NCBI GenBank assembly: GCA_963930775.1
Contig: OZ005697.1
Span: forward strand, 6,718,292-6,782,291
Source: Cliona cf. orientalis
Lineage: Eukaryota > Porifera > Demospongiae > Clionaida > Clionaidae
Direction of reading: 5' to 3'
DNA: 64,000 nucleotides
Below, in pieces: positions 36,848-47,559 of the stretch; within the stretch, counting starts at the first letter, position 1, and every line of letters begins with the position of its first letter. A program made the position numbers and the translations under genes. The notes below the pieces were generated by a model. The model saw only the letters and a program-made list of their open reading frames with translations, had not been told where the DNA came from and ran no database searches.

Positions 36848-36930
36848 GTATGAAAGACTTATGAACACATCAAAACAGATAACATATTAAAATTAGATAT
36901 AATCACAATCACTATACATCCCTACGCTTG

Positions 36931-38199
36931 CTTTTCTTGATTATAATTACAGACCAACTTATTCAAGGCATGCTATCCTTGGAGTATTCTTGACTTGCAT
37001 GTGGGAGAAATTCATGTTCTCCCTGTCAGTAATTTTATATTATTATTGATTCATGCTATATACACAAAAAGCAAGCGTAGGGATGTATAGTGATTGTGAT
37101 TATCTCTTATCCCTAAAAATCTTGTTTGTGTACTTTTTGGCATTGCGCGCCATCCCTACTTCCTCCTTCAATTTTTTCAATTGTTTTTACACTTGTTCTG
37201 TTCTTTTTTATTGCATGAGTGCAACTATAATATATTATTATGTATAGATAGGAGGTGCCGAAGTTCGCGCGTGCGCGTAAAAGTAGTAGCCATTGCACGC
37301 CCTTCGTTGACTCGCCTTAGCTGTTTTCAGTTGGCCAAATAGCGATGTCATGAGACTCTAGCACGAGTAGAGCTATTATTAATTCATCGACTATCTTTGT
37401 CACTACTGAGCTGGCTGTTATGCCGACTGCTGAGGGCCGTGCCGCGCCCGTACATTGAGGCCTCGAGTCTCCATATCCCAGCGTATACTACTCTCAGCGC
37501 TGCACGCGCTAGCTTCTAGCTAGGTTCGCTTTATCGCGCTCTCGTTCGCGCTCGCACTGGCCTAGCTCGTGCGGGAGAGCCTGGCGCTTAGCTATGGCTA
37601 GGCTAAGCTAGCTTGGTTCGAGGCGCGGGCGCTAGCTAGCTGGCTTGCTATTGCGCTATAGCAAGTTGCTAGCGGCGGTAGCGCGCGCCGCTGACTACAG
37701 TCACGATTTCACCATGGCAACGCATTATGAGCATGCGCATTATATGACAAAAATGGCGTATCGGACACACCCTGTCTTTAATGCGCCGTACATGCGCACC
37801 CACCATTATGTGACTGTAGAGATAACGCACCATTATGTGACTGTAGAGATAACGCAAAACTAGCGTGCCACTGCACTGCGCGCTACAAAAATTTAATAGA
37901 GTGGATTTATATGAGAACTAAGGTGAGAGGTCCAGAGAGTCTTGAGGTAGCCCTGGAAATGACAAAGAAAGAAAGATTGACAAATGGCTATTTTTTTAAC
38001 ATCTGGTTCTGGCATATACAATTGAGTTGATGGATGATCTTGGTCTTATTAGATAGATAATTTGCTATAGATTCTGATTTTGACACTTAGAAATTTCACA
38101 AAGTTACCTGTTTTGAGATATTTGGATTTTTGTAATGTATTACATATATATGGAGTATCCGTGCCATCCCTACTTATAGAGTCTACCGACTCTATGATA
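36931..38199. other. CpG-rich spacer, part shared with 42.0-42.25 kb
   Basis: 37260-37700 is unusually GC- and CpG-rich (GCGCGC, CTCGTTCGCG, GCTAGC blocks). 37700-37960 matches 42000-42230, including CACTGCACTGCGCGCTACAA and GTCCAGAGAGTCTTGAG. A 27-bp unit (CACCATTATGTGACTGTAGA...) is present twice in tandem at about 37801-37855 but once in the 42-kb copy. No gene supported. Confidence 0.5.
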
Positions 38200-39116
38200 A
38201 TAAATTATTATACATGCAGTGGAGTACCATCAATCTCTTATTGAATTGCTGGTAGCAGCTGAGCTATGTGTTCTTACTTGACTAAAGTAGGCGCTACTAT
38301 CACCAGAATTATCTTTACTACACTTCGACATACTCAGCTTAGTGTCAAGTTGGAAATCATAATATTAATAGAGAATCTGATCTAAATTAGCTATGTAAAT
38401 TGTGTCACGTTATTTTATACCATCCATGAAGACTTAGCAGTGAAATGCAATTATAATAATTGTGGGTGCTACTGGTTGGAATAATAATAGATTACAAGCA
38501 TTATGAAGTTCATGGCAGCTCCTTTGCTGTCACTAGAGTGTATGGTTATGACAGATCTCCAGTGAATATGGAGCTAGTACCATCCAAACAGACCATCATT
38601 GTCTATACATGCATTGGTATTAATTTTGCTATTAGCTTGCTGCATGTACTGTAAAATTAATAATATTATTATTGTTATAATTGAAAATTGACTCTTAGGC
38701 TATTAGTTGCAACCAGTATTCATGTTTTTGTAGCCATAAATTCTGTATCTTTTGTGTGCTTACATTATTTTTAGACTATCTACTAGTATATAGATATGAT
38801 AGATAAAACTTTAGCAACATGAAGTGCAATATAATGAAAGATGGTCATCAAGTCCATCTGGCACAAAGATAATACAATAGTAAACTGGCTCAATGGATGG
38901 ATTAATCCCAAAAATTACCTAGTACATGGGATGCGTAGGTATAATGTTATACTTCATCTATTATATTTGTTGGGAATAAATATTTAATGTTTATGAAAAT
39001 GGTCCTATTCAGTAGTTGCAAAAAATTAAGCTGTAAATAAGATCTATGTACGTGCGAGATAGTATCACTCTGAAATGGATCATCGTAAATGCATAATTAT
39101 GTAGTATTGCCTTCCT
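38200..39116. repeat. Segmental duplication paired with 52840-53404, 54880-55050 and 57392-57570
   Basis: Uninterrupted version of a segment that at 52.8-57.6 kb is split by two transposons. Markers in order: GAATTGCTGGTAGCAGCTGA, GGTTATGACAGATCTCC, TTTTGTGTGCTTACATTATT, CTATCTACTAGTATAT, CCTAGTACATGGGATG. It supplies both empty sites. Confidence 0.85.
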
Positions 39117-39563
39117 TAAAGGAACTGTATCAGGGTATAAGGGCCGCGTGTTACTATTTTTAGAAACATTTGAAATCAACCGCACAACGTGACGTCAGGC
39201 GCGCGCAGTATCGCTGGCCGCATGGCAACTACCACGCCCACAGCTGTCGTTCGATCGAGCCTTACGAACCTTATGATGGCAGGTAAGCACAAAAATGAAG
39301 ACTAAATATCGAAAGGAGAAACAAACTGACACTTCTGCACTGCTCAGTATCCTCGCGATGTCGATTTCGCTAGCTCTCTCGCCCGATCGCGGGCACTGCC
39401 AGTCAGGCACGGCAAGTGCCGTGATCCCGACGTCACAAAACCACAATACACGGAGCGCGTATACGGACGTTCCCATTTTCCTGGCCCAGGAAAATACAAA
39501 AAACGTCACTAAACGTCACGGTTTCTATTTTTATCCACTATATGCTGATACAGTGCCTTTAAT
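39117..39563. mobile_element. TIR element in the 3' flank of copy 3
   Basis: AAAGGAACTGTATCAGGGTA and the imperfect complement TGATACAGTGCCTTT bound a CpG-rich 447-bp insert. The paralogous flank at 57570-57590 runs straight from CCTTCCTTAAAG into AATTTAAG. An open frame inside (39295-39567) has no recognised similarity. Confidence 0.65.
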
Positions 39564-39571
39564 GTAAAAAT

Positions 39572-41360
39572 TTAAGACCCATTTTTGTTCATTAGCAGTG
39601 TCTTCACTCTTGTTAAGAATCTCCCACTCCATTTCCTTTTCAAGTACATCCATTGCAGTGTTATAAAGACTAGATAGATAATTGGAATAAAGCAAGAAAA
39701 GAATGTGAACATGAAGATAAGATTAACATATTGTTGTCCCTTTAGTACGATGATGTTGAATCCAACAATGGAAATGTAGTGGAGAACTAGAAGAATCAGA
39801 AAAGTAATGTCAATGGTTGTATAGTGTGAAACTGAAGATTTGTGGGGTTGAAAGTTGACTAGGAAAAGAATTATGATCAAAAACAATAGCAGAGCGTAAA
39901 TAAAGTACATTACATTGAGTGTCAATGTAAATATTATGCAGACACCTAGCCTTACGACAAGACCATAAGCCGAAAACCACCGTAAGTCATATGTACCTGG
40001 TTCAGTTCCATCCTTATAGCAACCCTGGAAGGAATCGACAAAGGCATGAAGAAAATGCCACTGAATTTCATAGTAGGAGAGACACTTCTGAAAGCATTGA
40101 AATGGATAAAGGATCAATATTAGAGTAGGAATCATTACAAAAACTATAGCCAAGGTTGCAGCAAGTAAGGCATATGGAATGTGTGATCCATGAAAGAACT
40201 CTACTCTCTCATCATTATAGATCCTGTAGTGGATTTTGTTGTCTGGTAGTTCATACACAGCTGTAAATACCAGCAAGTCAGCTGAAACACTTAAGATTTT
40301 GACGCAAGATAACAGAAAAAATGTTGAAAAGGAATCAATTACAGACGTTCGAAAGTCCCAATTTTCACGAAATAGATGAATTACTGAACGAAATGGTTTC
40401 CAAATGACAATTATACACCATATGTTTCGATCGTATAGCTCAATGAGACAGTAGGATACAATCATTAAGAATAAAGGGTACAAGGCAACACAAGCTTCCA
40501 AAGCAAATACTGTAAGTGTATCTATGTTTAGGCAAGTATCAGGAAGAATGGAACGAAAAGGTTCAAGATTCCATGAACTAAAGAAGGGTTCCAGTGCTTT
40601 AACACCATTTAAGAGCCATGCATGGACTATCTTTGATCGCAATAAGCATGATACGAGTATATACTGGTGTAGACAACACTTGACTAAATAGAACAAAGCC
40701 GTGCAATCTTGACGAGGTAACATTGACGTTAAAGAATATGACGATAAAGTATAGCAAGGTGAGGGGGGCAAATCCAAATAGAGCAAACTTCCACCAGTTT
40801 TTGTGACTATCAGGACACTTTACACAACTGAGATTATAGGATAGAACCAATGGACTGAGTCCTGGTTTACATTTTCCACATGATATTCCTGTTCTGTTGA
40901 AACGTCCACACATATACTCATTCACATCATTTTCGTTAGATATGATGTAGTATGTATTTTTATGCTTGCCTTTAATTGTATGCCTTCCACAGTTGTAAAA
41001 GCAGTAGCCGGCATAGGTTGCATTATCAACCTCAGTGATACAGTAGCATTCAACAACAGCTAAGATCATTGTTGTTTCGTCACATATGATATCATTTTGG
41101 AGTGTTGGTCCACACTGACACTCTGTGCCGTTGTGGCAGATGAACCATGGTGGACAATCTGAAGAACTAGAGCAGGTTTGAGGCTCTTCCAGTAGTAGGC
41201 TACCAGGACCTCTATGATTTCTTAGAGAATCCCATTTTGACAGCTTTGGAGTTATTATTGCCAGTTTATTATATGCTAAAATGTCAGCCTCTCTTCCGTA
41301 ACTTTCAAAAGGTACTGTCAGAATCATAATGATCAGTGTTATCTTTAGCAATGGCAACAT
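39572..41360 (-). pseudogene. Multi-TM Cys-rich family, copy 3 (single frameshift)
   Basis: Full-length relative of the 44.5-kb gene. The N-terminal frame runs from MLPLLKITLIIMIL to AIKDSPC, and the C-terminal frame from AWLLNGVKALEPFF to LLMNKNGS-stop. They differ by a 2-base loss near 40615: SPCM-A here, where siblings read SSY-AW. Everything else, including all ectodomain cysteines and membrane segments, is intact. Either a very young pseudogene or a consensus error. Confidence 0.85.
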
Positions 41361-42775
41361 CTTGTGCCACTGTGCACCTTGCTATCTAAAGTCACTGGAT
41401 AAAAATCAGATTTCCAATACTAGGAAAAGTGCAGTGTAGGGCAAAATTTCGTGTAGACTTTTCTGAAACTGAAGGAAATTTTGCCCTATACTGTACAATT
41501 TCCTTTACATTTCCTTTAACGCAGATACGTTTTCTCTAGTGAGTGCTCTTCTATGTTCTCCAAGATAGCTAACTGCTCCAGTTTAGATGTTTAGCTACTT
41601 AGTGTTGTTTTTCCTTTCAAGCATCTCCCATCTGAAAACACCTAACATAAGAACCAAATGTGTATCATTATAGCCATGCATAATTTTTCTGGGTTTCTCT
41701 AAATCTTGTCCTTTCAAGTACAATAGCTATTGTACTAAGTTCAAATTGTATTATCAGCAACAATAATATTATTATTATGACAGCTGTGCATAATGTGTTG
41801 GCGCACACTGAACGTGTGTTATTGCTCAATGGTAGATCATAGATTGAAACTGTTTTAATTGATCAATATGCCACCATCACAAAAATTACTGATAGGATAA
41901 TGAGACACACAGCACAAGTATAAATACACACACCGACAAAACTGAGATCTGACTGTATGTGACAAAGATATCACTAATTCCTGTCACATGACTTCACCAT
42001 GGTATCACATAATTTATGAGCATATGCATTATATAATGACAAAATAGTGTATAAGACACACAATCGTAGAATACGCTGACCAAACCAACCATTACGTGAC
42101 TGTCATGATAACATAAAACTAGTATGACACTGCACTGCGCGCTACAAAATAGAGTACACGTGGATTTATTATGAGAACTAAGGTGAGCGGTCCAGAGAGT
42201 CTTGAGTTAGCCCTGGTAGCTGAGAAAGAAAGAATGACAATTGGCTATTTTCTACACAGCTGGTTCAGACACATCTGATTCCATGGATGCATGGGGGGCT
42301 TGACAGATAGGTATCGGTAGCTATTCTGGTGTAGATCATGAATAAAATTTGATTGCATATGAACCAGCAGGTTGGACAGTAATCAGTGGCTCTAGATCTT
42401 GAGCAGGATTAATTTCTTTGCTGTTGAGCACTATGAGTCTCACAAAAGTTGCTATTAATTGCCACTTCCTACTATTAATTATTCCTAATGACTATCGCGC
42501 CTGCCAGTATTCAGTCAATGAATATTGCTTTGGCCCCAAAGGGACAGACAGTAAACTGCGATTGTGACCGACCTGCACTGTATCCTTTGGTTAGAACTTC
42601 TGGCACTATATAGTCAAGGATTGACTGGGCCAGAGTGAAAAAGGAGCAATTGCACGGTTGTAGTTGGCTGGGCTGAGGCACTGTGGTCGCTCGGTTTACA
42701 GCTGCCCTTGCTTTGGATGAGAAATAGTATTATTTCAGAATAGGAATTACAATACAGGAATACTCATGCAATGAA
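41361..42775. other. No gene; 5' flank of copy 3 with a small foldback
   Basis: GTGTAGGGCAAAATTT (about 41435) and AAATTTTGCCCTATAC (about 41478) form a short inverted repeat. 41540-41880 matches flanks at 26.9-27.15 and 59.4-59.7 kb, and 42000-42230 matches 37.7-37.96 kb. No coding exon supported. Confidence 0.5.
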
Positions 42776-42859
42776 TAAGTTCGGTGATGACAAGAGAAAC
42801 AACCCTGAGCTGCTTTACCATGCACGTGCTTTGATGAAATACTTTCTTAATAACCTGTC

Positions 42860-43300
42860 TTGTATATTATATATGTGGATAAATTTGGAATCACGCCACT
42901 TCATCTAGCATGTCAAGTCGGCAACAACAAAGCAGTAAAATTGCTTGTAGACTGCAGGGATATTGACCTGACTGCTAAAGATGTGAATGGCGACACACCC
43001 CTTCATGAAGCTTGTTTCTGTGGGTGGCTAGAAATTGTAAATCTCCTCTTGAAAAAGATAAAAAGCAAGGGGGCAGATGTTGATTCCGTGATTACTGACA
43101 AAAATAATTTTGGCCTAACTCCATTTCATCTTGCGTGTCATGAGGGAAAATCTGAAATTGTTAAAGGGTTGATAGAATTCTCTTGTGACACCCTTGAGCT
43201 TGTCAAATGTGTTGATTGTGAGGGTTCAATAAGTCTTCATCTTGCTTGTCAATGTGATAAAGCGGTAGTGGTGTTTGACGATATTTATCTTGCATATTGA
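42860..43300 (+). pseudogene. Ankyrin-repeat gene fragment
   Basis: About four ankyrin repeats in one open frame: GITPLHLACQVGNNKAVKLL, GDTPLHEACFCGWLEIVNLL, GLTPFHLACHEGKSEIVKGL, SISLHLACQCDKAVVV, each with the TPLHxA motif; the last is degenerate and stops at once. The frame has no ATG. An upstream frame from ATG at 42771 (MNKFGDDKRNNPELLYHARA) reads towards it but in another phase with no room for an intron. Flanked by transposon-like repeats. Probably a captured or decayed fragment; a real exon of a larger gene is not excluded. Confidence 0.65.
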
Positions 43301-43319
43301 CGACATTTTCCAGATTGCT

Positions 43320-43925
43320 TGCTTTGTATGGCTCTACTATGCATCCTAGGTTGTTTATTTGCTTTGTATAGCTCTACTATGCATCCTAGGTGTACTATGT
43401 GGTTTTCTGGACAATTTTTTTCTGCTTAGTGTGCACGCTAGCTTGAAGTAGAAAAAATATATATATATAAATTCACGGGGGGTTTGGGAGCACTTGGGGA
43501 GATAATTTTTATATGGGCACGCAGAATGGATCGAAACTAGAGATTTGACCCTGGGGAATTTTGATTCACGCCTTAGAATTAAAGTTACGGCCCTTTGAAG
43601 TTACCCCATATATTTGTATAGGAAGCCATGAATTTGCAATGTTTTCCGCCCACGCGCACATCAACGTGACGACCATTACCCACTTTGGTCAAAATTGATG
43701 TGTAGGCTGCCTGCTTGCATTGTATGGCTCTATACTATGCATCCAGCTCAACTATGTGGTGGTTTTCGGACAATTTTTTCTGCTTAGTGTTCTGGTATCC
43801 TTGTTACACACTATGTAGAAAATTAAAAAATATAAAAATTCATGGGGGGTTTGGGAGCACTTGGGGAGATAATTTTTACACGGGCACGCAGAATGGGTCG
43901 AAACTAGAGATTTGACCCTGGCTAC
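43320..43925. repeat. Two tandem units of the 15.5-17.0 kb repeat family
   Basis: TTTTTTCTGCTTAGTGT, GGGGGGTTTGGGAGCACTTG and CGCAGAATGG(A/G)TCGAAAC each occur twice, about 370 bases apart, as in the 15.5-17.0 kb cluster. The second unit passes directly into segmental duplication sequence. Confidence 0.75.
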
Positions 43926-44035
43926 ATGTACCAGCAGGAAAGATCCCGGGCCACATACAAAAGGGTAGTTCATTTGTGGACTCTGGATTGGACCGTGGAC
44001 TGGAGATCTCTCATGGGTATGACAAACAATTATTA

Positions 44036-44348
44036 GCGGGTATACAGCTTGCAGTATACAGGCCATCAAAATCGATATCCCACATATACGCAACAGGCTT
44101 TTACCAACCAGGAGAGGCACAAGTGTTACACCAGGTCATTTGAAACAGGCACTAATAAAGTAAATGTTGGCACCAGCGTTATAGTATTATATACACACGA
44201 TGTCAGTAGAAATAATATACTTACCATGTTTGCATATTGTTACGGAGTCCTAAAATAAACCTTGTTTGCTATCTTTGAAAGTTGACTGTAGAAGTTGTAA
44301 CCAGTTGATGTTTTGTAAACATTAATTCTACATCTTTTGCATGTTATT
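44036..44348. repeat. Segmental duplication paired with 28250-28568
   Basis: Colinear with the 28-kb copy but without the 813-bp insertion at 28569-29381; it also gives the empty site of the TTA element at 27806-28242. Confidence 0.85.
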
Positions 44349-44518
44349 GTTATTGTATTTGTTTATCCAAAAATTTAAGCAAGGATAATAATAATGAAGT
44401 TCAAGAACAAAAAAATTGTACTACAACCAAGTCATACTACCTTGGTATAATTATTATAGGCTCAAAATGCTTAAGTTGTTCCAAGTATCATCAAACCAAC
44501 AGCTTACTGCCGTAAACT

Positions 44519-46294
44519 TTATTTTTTGTTCATTAGCAGTATCTTCACTCTTGTTAAGAATCTCCCACTCCATTTTCTTTTCAAGTACATCCATTGCAGT
44601 GTTATGAAGACTAGGTAGATAATTGGAATAAAGCAAGAAAACAATACCAACATGAAGATGAGATAAAGATATTGTTGATCCTTTAGTACAATAATATTGA
44701 CTCCAAGAATAGAGGTGTAGTGGAGAACTAGAAGAATCAGAAAAGTAATGTCGATGGTTGTATAGTATGAAACTGAAGATTTGTGTGGTTGAAAGTTGAC
44801 TAGGAAAAGAATTATGATCAAAAACAATAGCAGAGCATAAATAAAGTACATTGCATTGAGTGTCAATATAAATATTATGCAGGCACCTAGCCTTAAGACT
44901 AGGCCATAAGCCGAAAACCATCGTAAGTCATATGTACCTGGTTCAGTTCCATCCTTATAGCAACCCTGAAAGGAGTCAACGAAAGCATGAAGAAAATGCC
45001 ACTGAATTCGGTGGTAGGAAAGACACTTCTGAAAGCATTGAAATGGATAAAGGATCAATATTAGAGTAGGAATCATTACAAAAACTATAGCCAAGGTTGC
45101 AGCAAGTAAGGCATATGGAATGTGAGATCCACGAAAGAACTCTACACTTGCATCGTAATAGATTCTGTTGTAGGTTTTGTTGTCTGGTAGCTCATGCACA
45201 GCGGTAAATACCAGCAAATCAGCTGAAACACTTAAGATTTTAACGTAAGATAACAGAAAAAATGTTGAAAAGGAATCAATTACAGAAGTTTGAATGTCCC
45301 AATTTTCACGAAATAGGTGAAATACTGCATGAAATGGTTTCCAAATGACAACTATACACCATATGTTTCGACCATATAGCTCAATGAGACAGTATGATAC
45401 AATCATTAAGAACAAAGGGTACACAGCAATACTGGCTTCCAAAGCAAGTGCTGTAAGTGTATCTACATTTAGGCAAGTATCAGGAAGAATGGAACGAAAA
45501 GGTTCAAGATTCCATAAACTAAAGAAAAGATCCAGTGCTTTAGCACCTTTTAAGAGCCATGCATATGAACTATCTTCGATTGAAATAAGTGTGATACGAA
45601 TATATATTGGTGTAGATAACACTTGACTAAATAGAACATAGCCGTGCAATCTTGACGAGGTAACATTGACGTTAAAGAATATGACGATAAAGTAAAGCAA
45701 GGTGAGGGGGACAAATCCAAATAGAGCAAATTTCCACCAGTTTTTATGACTATCAGGACACTCCACGCAGCTGAGATTATAGGATAGAACCAATGGATTG
45801 AGTCCTGGTTTACATTTTGCACATGATATTCCTGTCCTGTTGTAACGTCCACACATATACTCATTCACATCATTTTCATTAGATATGATGTGGTATATGC
45901 TTTTATGTTTGCCTTTAATTGTATGCCTTCCACAGTTATAAAAGCAGTAGCTAGCATATGTTGTACCGTCGACCTCAGTGATACAGTAGCATTCAACAGC
46001 AGCCAAGATCATTGTTGTTTCAATAGCATTTTGGAGTGTTGGTCCACACTGACACTCTGTGCTGTTGTGGCAGATGAACCATGGTGGACAATCTGAAGAA
46101 CTAGAGCAGGTTTGAGGCTCTTCCAGTAGTAGGCTACCAGAGCCTCTGTAGCTTCTTGGAGATGCCCATTTTGACAGTTGTGGAGCTTTTACTGCCAGTT
46201 TATCATATGCTAGAAAGTCAGCATCTCCTCCGTAACTTTTAAAGGATGCTATCAGAATTGCAATAATCAGTGTTACCTCTAGCAATGGAAACAT
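44519..46294 (-). CDS. Cys-rich multi-pass membrane protein, copy 4 (intact)
   Basis: A single-exon 591-residue protein. Residues 1-22 form a signal peptide. Residues 23-186 form an ectodomain with about 14 cysteines and N-glycosylation sites (NST at 77, NRT at 152, NLS at 173); its last part (CGRYNRTGISCAKCKPGLN ... CVEC) resembles a small EGF/GCC-like module. About nine hydrophobic segments follow, near 188-210, 217-237, 283-305, 340-364, 391-416, 464-501 (two), 513-536 and 542-568, then a short basic tail (LKRKWSGRFLTRVK). The signature DSFQGCYKDGTEPGTYDLRW before the sixth segment matches a family I recall as widespread and uncharacterised in cnidarians, sponges and other invertebrates. 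A receptor or TRP-like channel role is only a guess. Two residues net are lost after TLQNAI relative to siblings. Confidence 0.9.
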   Translation of the reverse strand: MFPLLEVTLIIAILIASFKSYGGDADFLAYDKLAVKAPQLSKWASPRSYRGSGSLLLEEPQTCSSSSDCPPWFICHNSTECQCGPTLQNAIETTMILAAVECYCITEVDGTTYASYCFYNCGRHTIKGKHKSIYHIISNENDVNEYMCGRYNRTGISCAKCKPGLNPLVLSYNLSCVECPDSHKNWWKFALFGFVPLTLLYFIVIFFNVNVTSSRLHGYVLFSQVLSTPIYIRITLISIEDSSYAWLLKGAKALDLFFSLWNLEPFRSILPDTCLNVDTLTALALEASIAVYPLFLMIVSYCLIELYGRNIWCIVVIWKPFHAVFHLFRENWDIQTSVIDSFSTFFLLSYVKILSVSADLLVFTAVHELPDNKTYNRIYYDASVEFFRGSHIPYALLAATLAIVFVMIPTLILILYPFQCFQKCLSYHRIQWHFLHAFVDSFQGCYKDGTEPGTYDLRWFSAYGLVLRLGACIIFILTLNAMYFIYALLLFLIIILFLVNFQPHKSSVSYYTTIDITFLILLVLHYTSILGVNIIVLKDQQYLYLIFMLVLFSCFIPIIYLVFITLQWMYLKRKWSGRFLTRVKILLMNKK

Positions 46295-46726
46295 TTCTTG
46301 CCACTCTGCACTAAGTTAGCTTTCTAAACTGCTCTCAAACATAGATGTTCCAGTTTAGGTGTATTTATGTGTATTCCTTTCCTTGAAACATCTCATCTAA
46401 GCTACATGACTGATTGCCATTCTGTGCTTTACCTGTTAAATGTATAGCAGACAGCTAGTGTAAACATGCAGGGAGTGATAGATGTTTTCAGATGGAGGTG
46501 CCATGTAAACACAGACCAGCAACAACCACAGACCAGCAACAACTGCACACTAGTAGGTACTACTACATGTACACCACTGAGCAGGATTTAATAAAACAAG
46601 GCAAGAAGGATAGCTAAGTAGTAAGCCTGTATCTATAATTTCAGTAGTTTCTATTCTACAATATCATGTATACCATGTATTATAATATTATGGCTTATAA
46701 TTGTATATTAACTTATTAAGACAATC
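46295..46726. other. 5' flank of copy 4, duplicated at 46.96-47.31 kb
   Basis: Presumed promoter region. TTTTCAGATGGAGGTGCCAT and GAGCAGGATTTAATAAAAC recur in the next flank and at 31.4-31.6 kb, so the 5' flank travels with the gene. Confidence 0.55.
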
Positions 46727-46960
46727 TGAAGAATTAGAGCAGGTTTGAGGCTCTAGCTTCCAGTAGTAGGCTACCAGAGCCTCTGTGGCTTCTTGGAGAT
46801 CCCCATTTTGATAGTTGTGGAGCTTTTATTGCCATGGCCAGTTTATCATAATAATAGTATTATTATGCTAGAAAGTCAGCCTCGATCTCCTCCGTAACTT
46901 TACAGGATGCTAGCGCTGTCAGAATTGCAATGATCAGTGTACCTCTAGCAATGGCAACAT
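46727..46960 (-). pseudogene. N-terminal fragment of the multi-TM family
   Basis: Tandem copy of the first part of copy 4 (signal peptide to the CSSSSDC region), with small insertions such as TAATAATAGTATTATTATG that break the frame. Only the start of the gene and its 5' flank were duplicated. Confidence 0.8.
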
Positions 46961-47393
46961 TTTGTGCCACTCTGCACTAAGTTAGCTTTCTAAACTGCTC
47001 ACAAATTTAAGATAAATGTTCCAGTTTAGGTGTGTTAATTTAGTGTTGTGTTTTCCTTTCCTTGAAACATCTCATCTCAGCCACATGACTGATTGCCAAA
47101 TGCATCGCGGACAGTATAAACATGCAGGGAGTGATAGGTGTTTTCAGATGGAGGTGCTATGTAAACACACCGGCAACAACTGCACACTAATACTACTACA
47201 CCACTGAGCAGGATTTAAAAAACAAGGCAAGAAGGATACCTATGTAGTAAGCCTTTATAATATAGTTTTAGTAGTTTCTATTCTACATATATACCATACC
47301 TGAGCAAGGCTGCCATGATGGTTAGAAATTTGTTGCCATGTAGCTATGACCTCAAGATAATTATATATATATAATTGTTACAAGAGTTCTATT

Positions 47394-47449
47394 TAGTCTC
47401 ACGGCGCCGCCCCTTCCTCCTCTTGTAAAGGAGCAGCGCCGTGAGACTA
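47394..47449. mobile_element. 56-bp inverted-repeat element with 9-bp target duplication
   Basis: TAGTCTCACGGCGC and its exact complement enclose 28 bases. AGTTCTATT is present on both sides (47385-47393 and 47450-47458). The paralogous flank at 31735 has one AGTTCTAT and no insert. Confidence 0.8.
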
Positions 47450-47559
47450 AGTTCTATTATTATGAGGATTTACAAGGGTTCTATGAAAACTCTAGTCTGG
47501 ACCAATGAGATTAATAACTGTAACAATATTTGTTACAACTAGGATCTAAGTAAGGGTAC

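Larger units (their letters stand above)
34330..36930 (-). pseudogene. Multi-TM subfamily remnant interrupted by two LINE fragments
   Basis: Receptor-type sequence occurs in three pieces: 34330-34415, 34952-35073 and 36848-36930. They are colinear with the uninterrupted segment at 52195-52480 (AACCAACGTAAATC at the first junction, GACAGTATGAAAGAC at the second). Coding content is the CYKDGTEPGTYDLRW region and the segment before it, with stops. Confidence 0.75.

Noticed and set aside
39195..39567. Overlapping frames on both strands at 39.2-39.57 kb
   Set aside because: They lie inside an inserted TIR element absent from the paralogous flank and have no recognised similarity.
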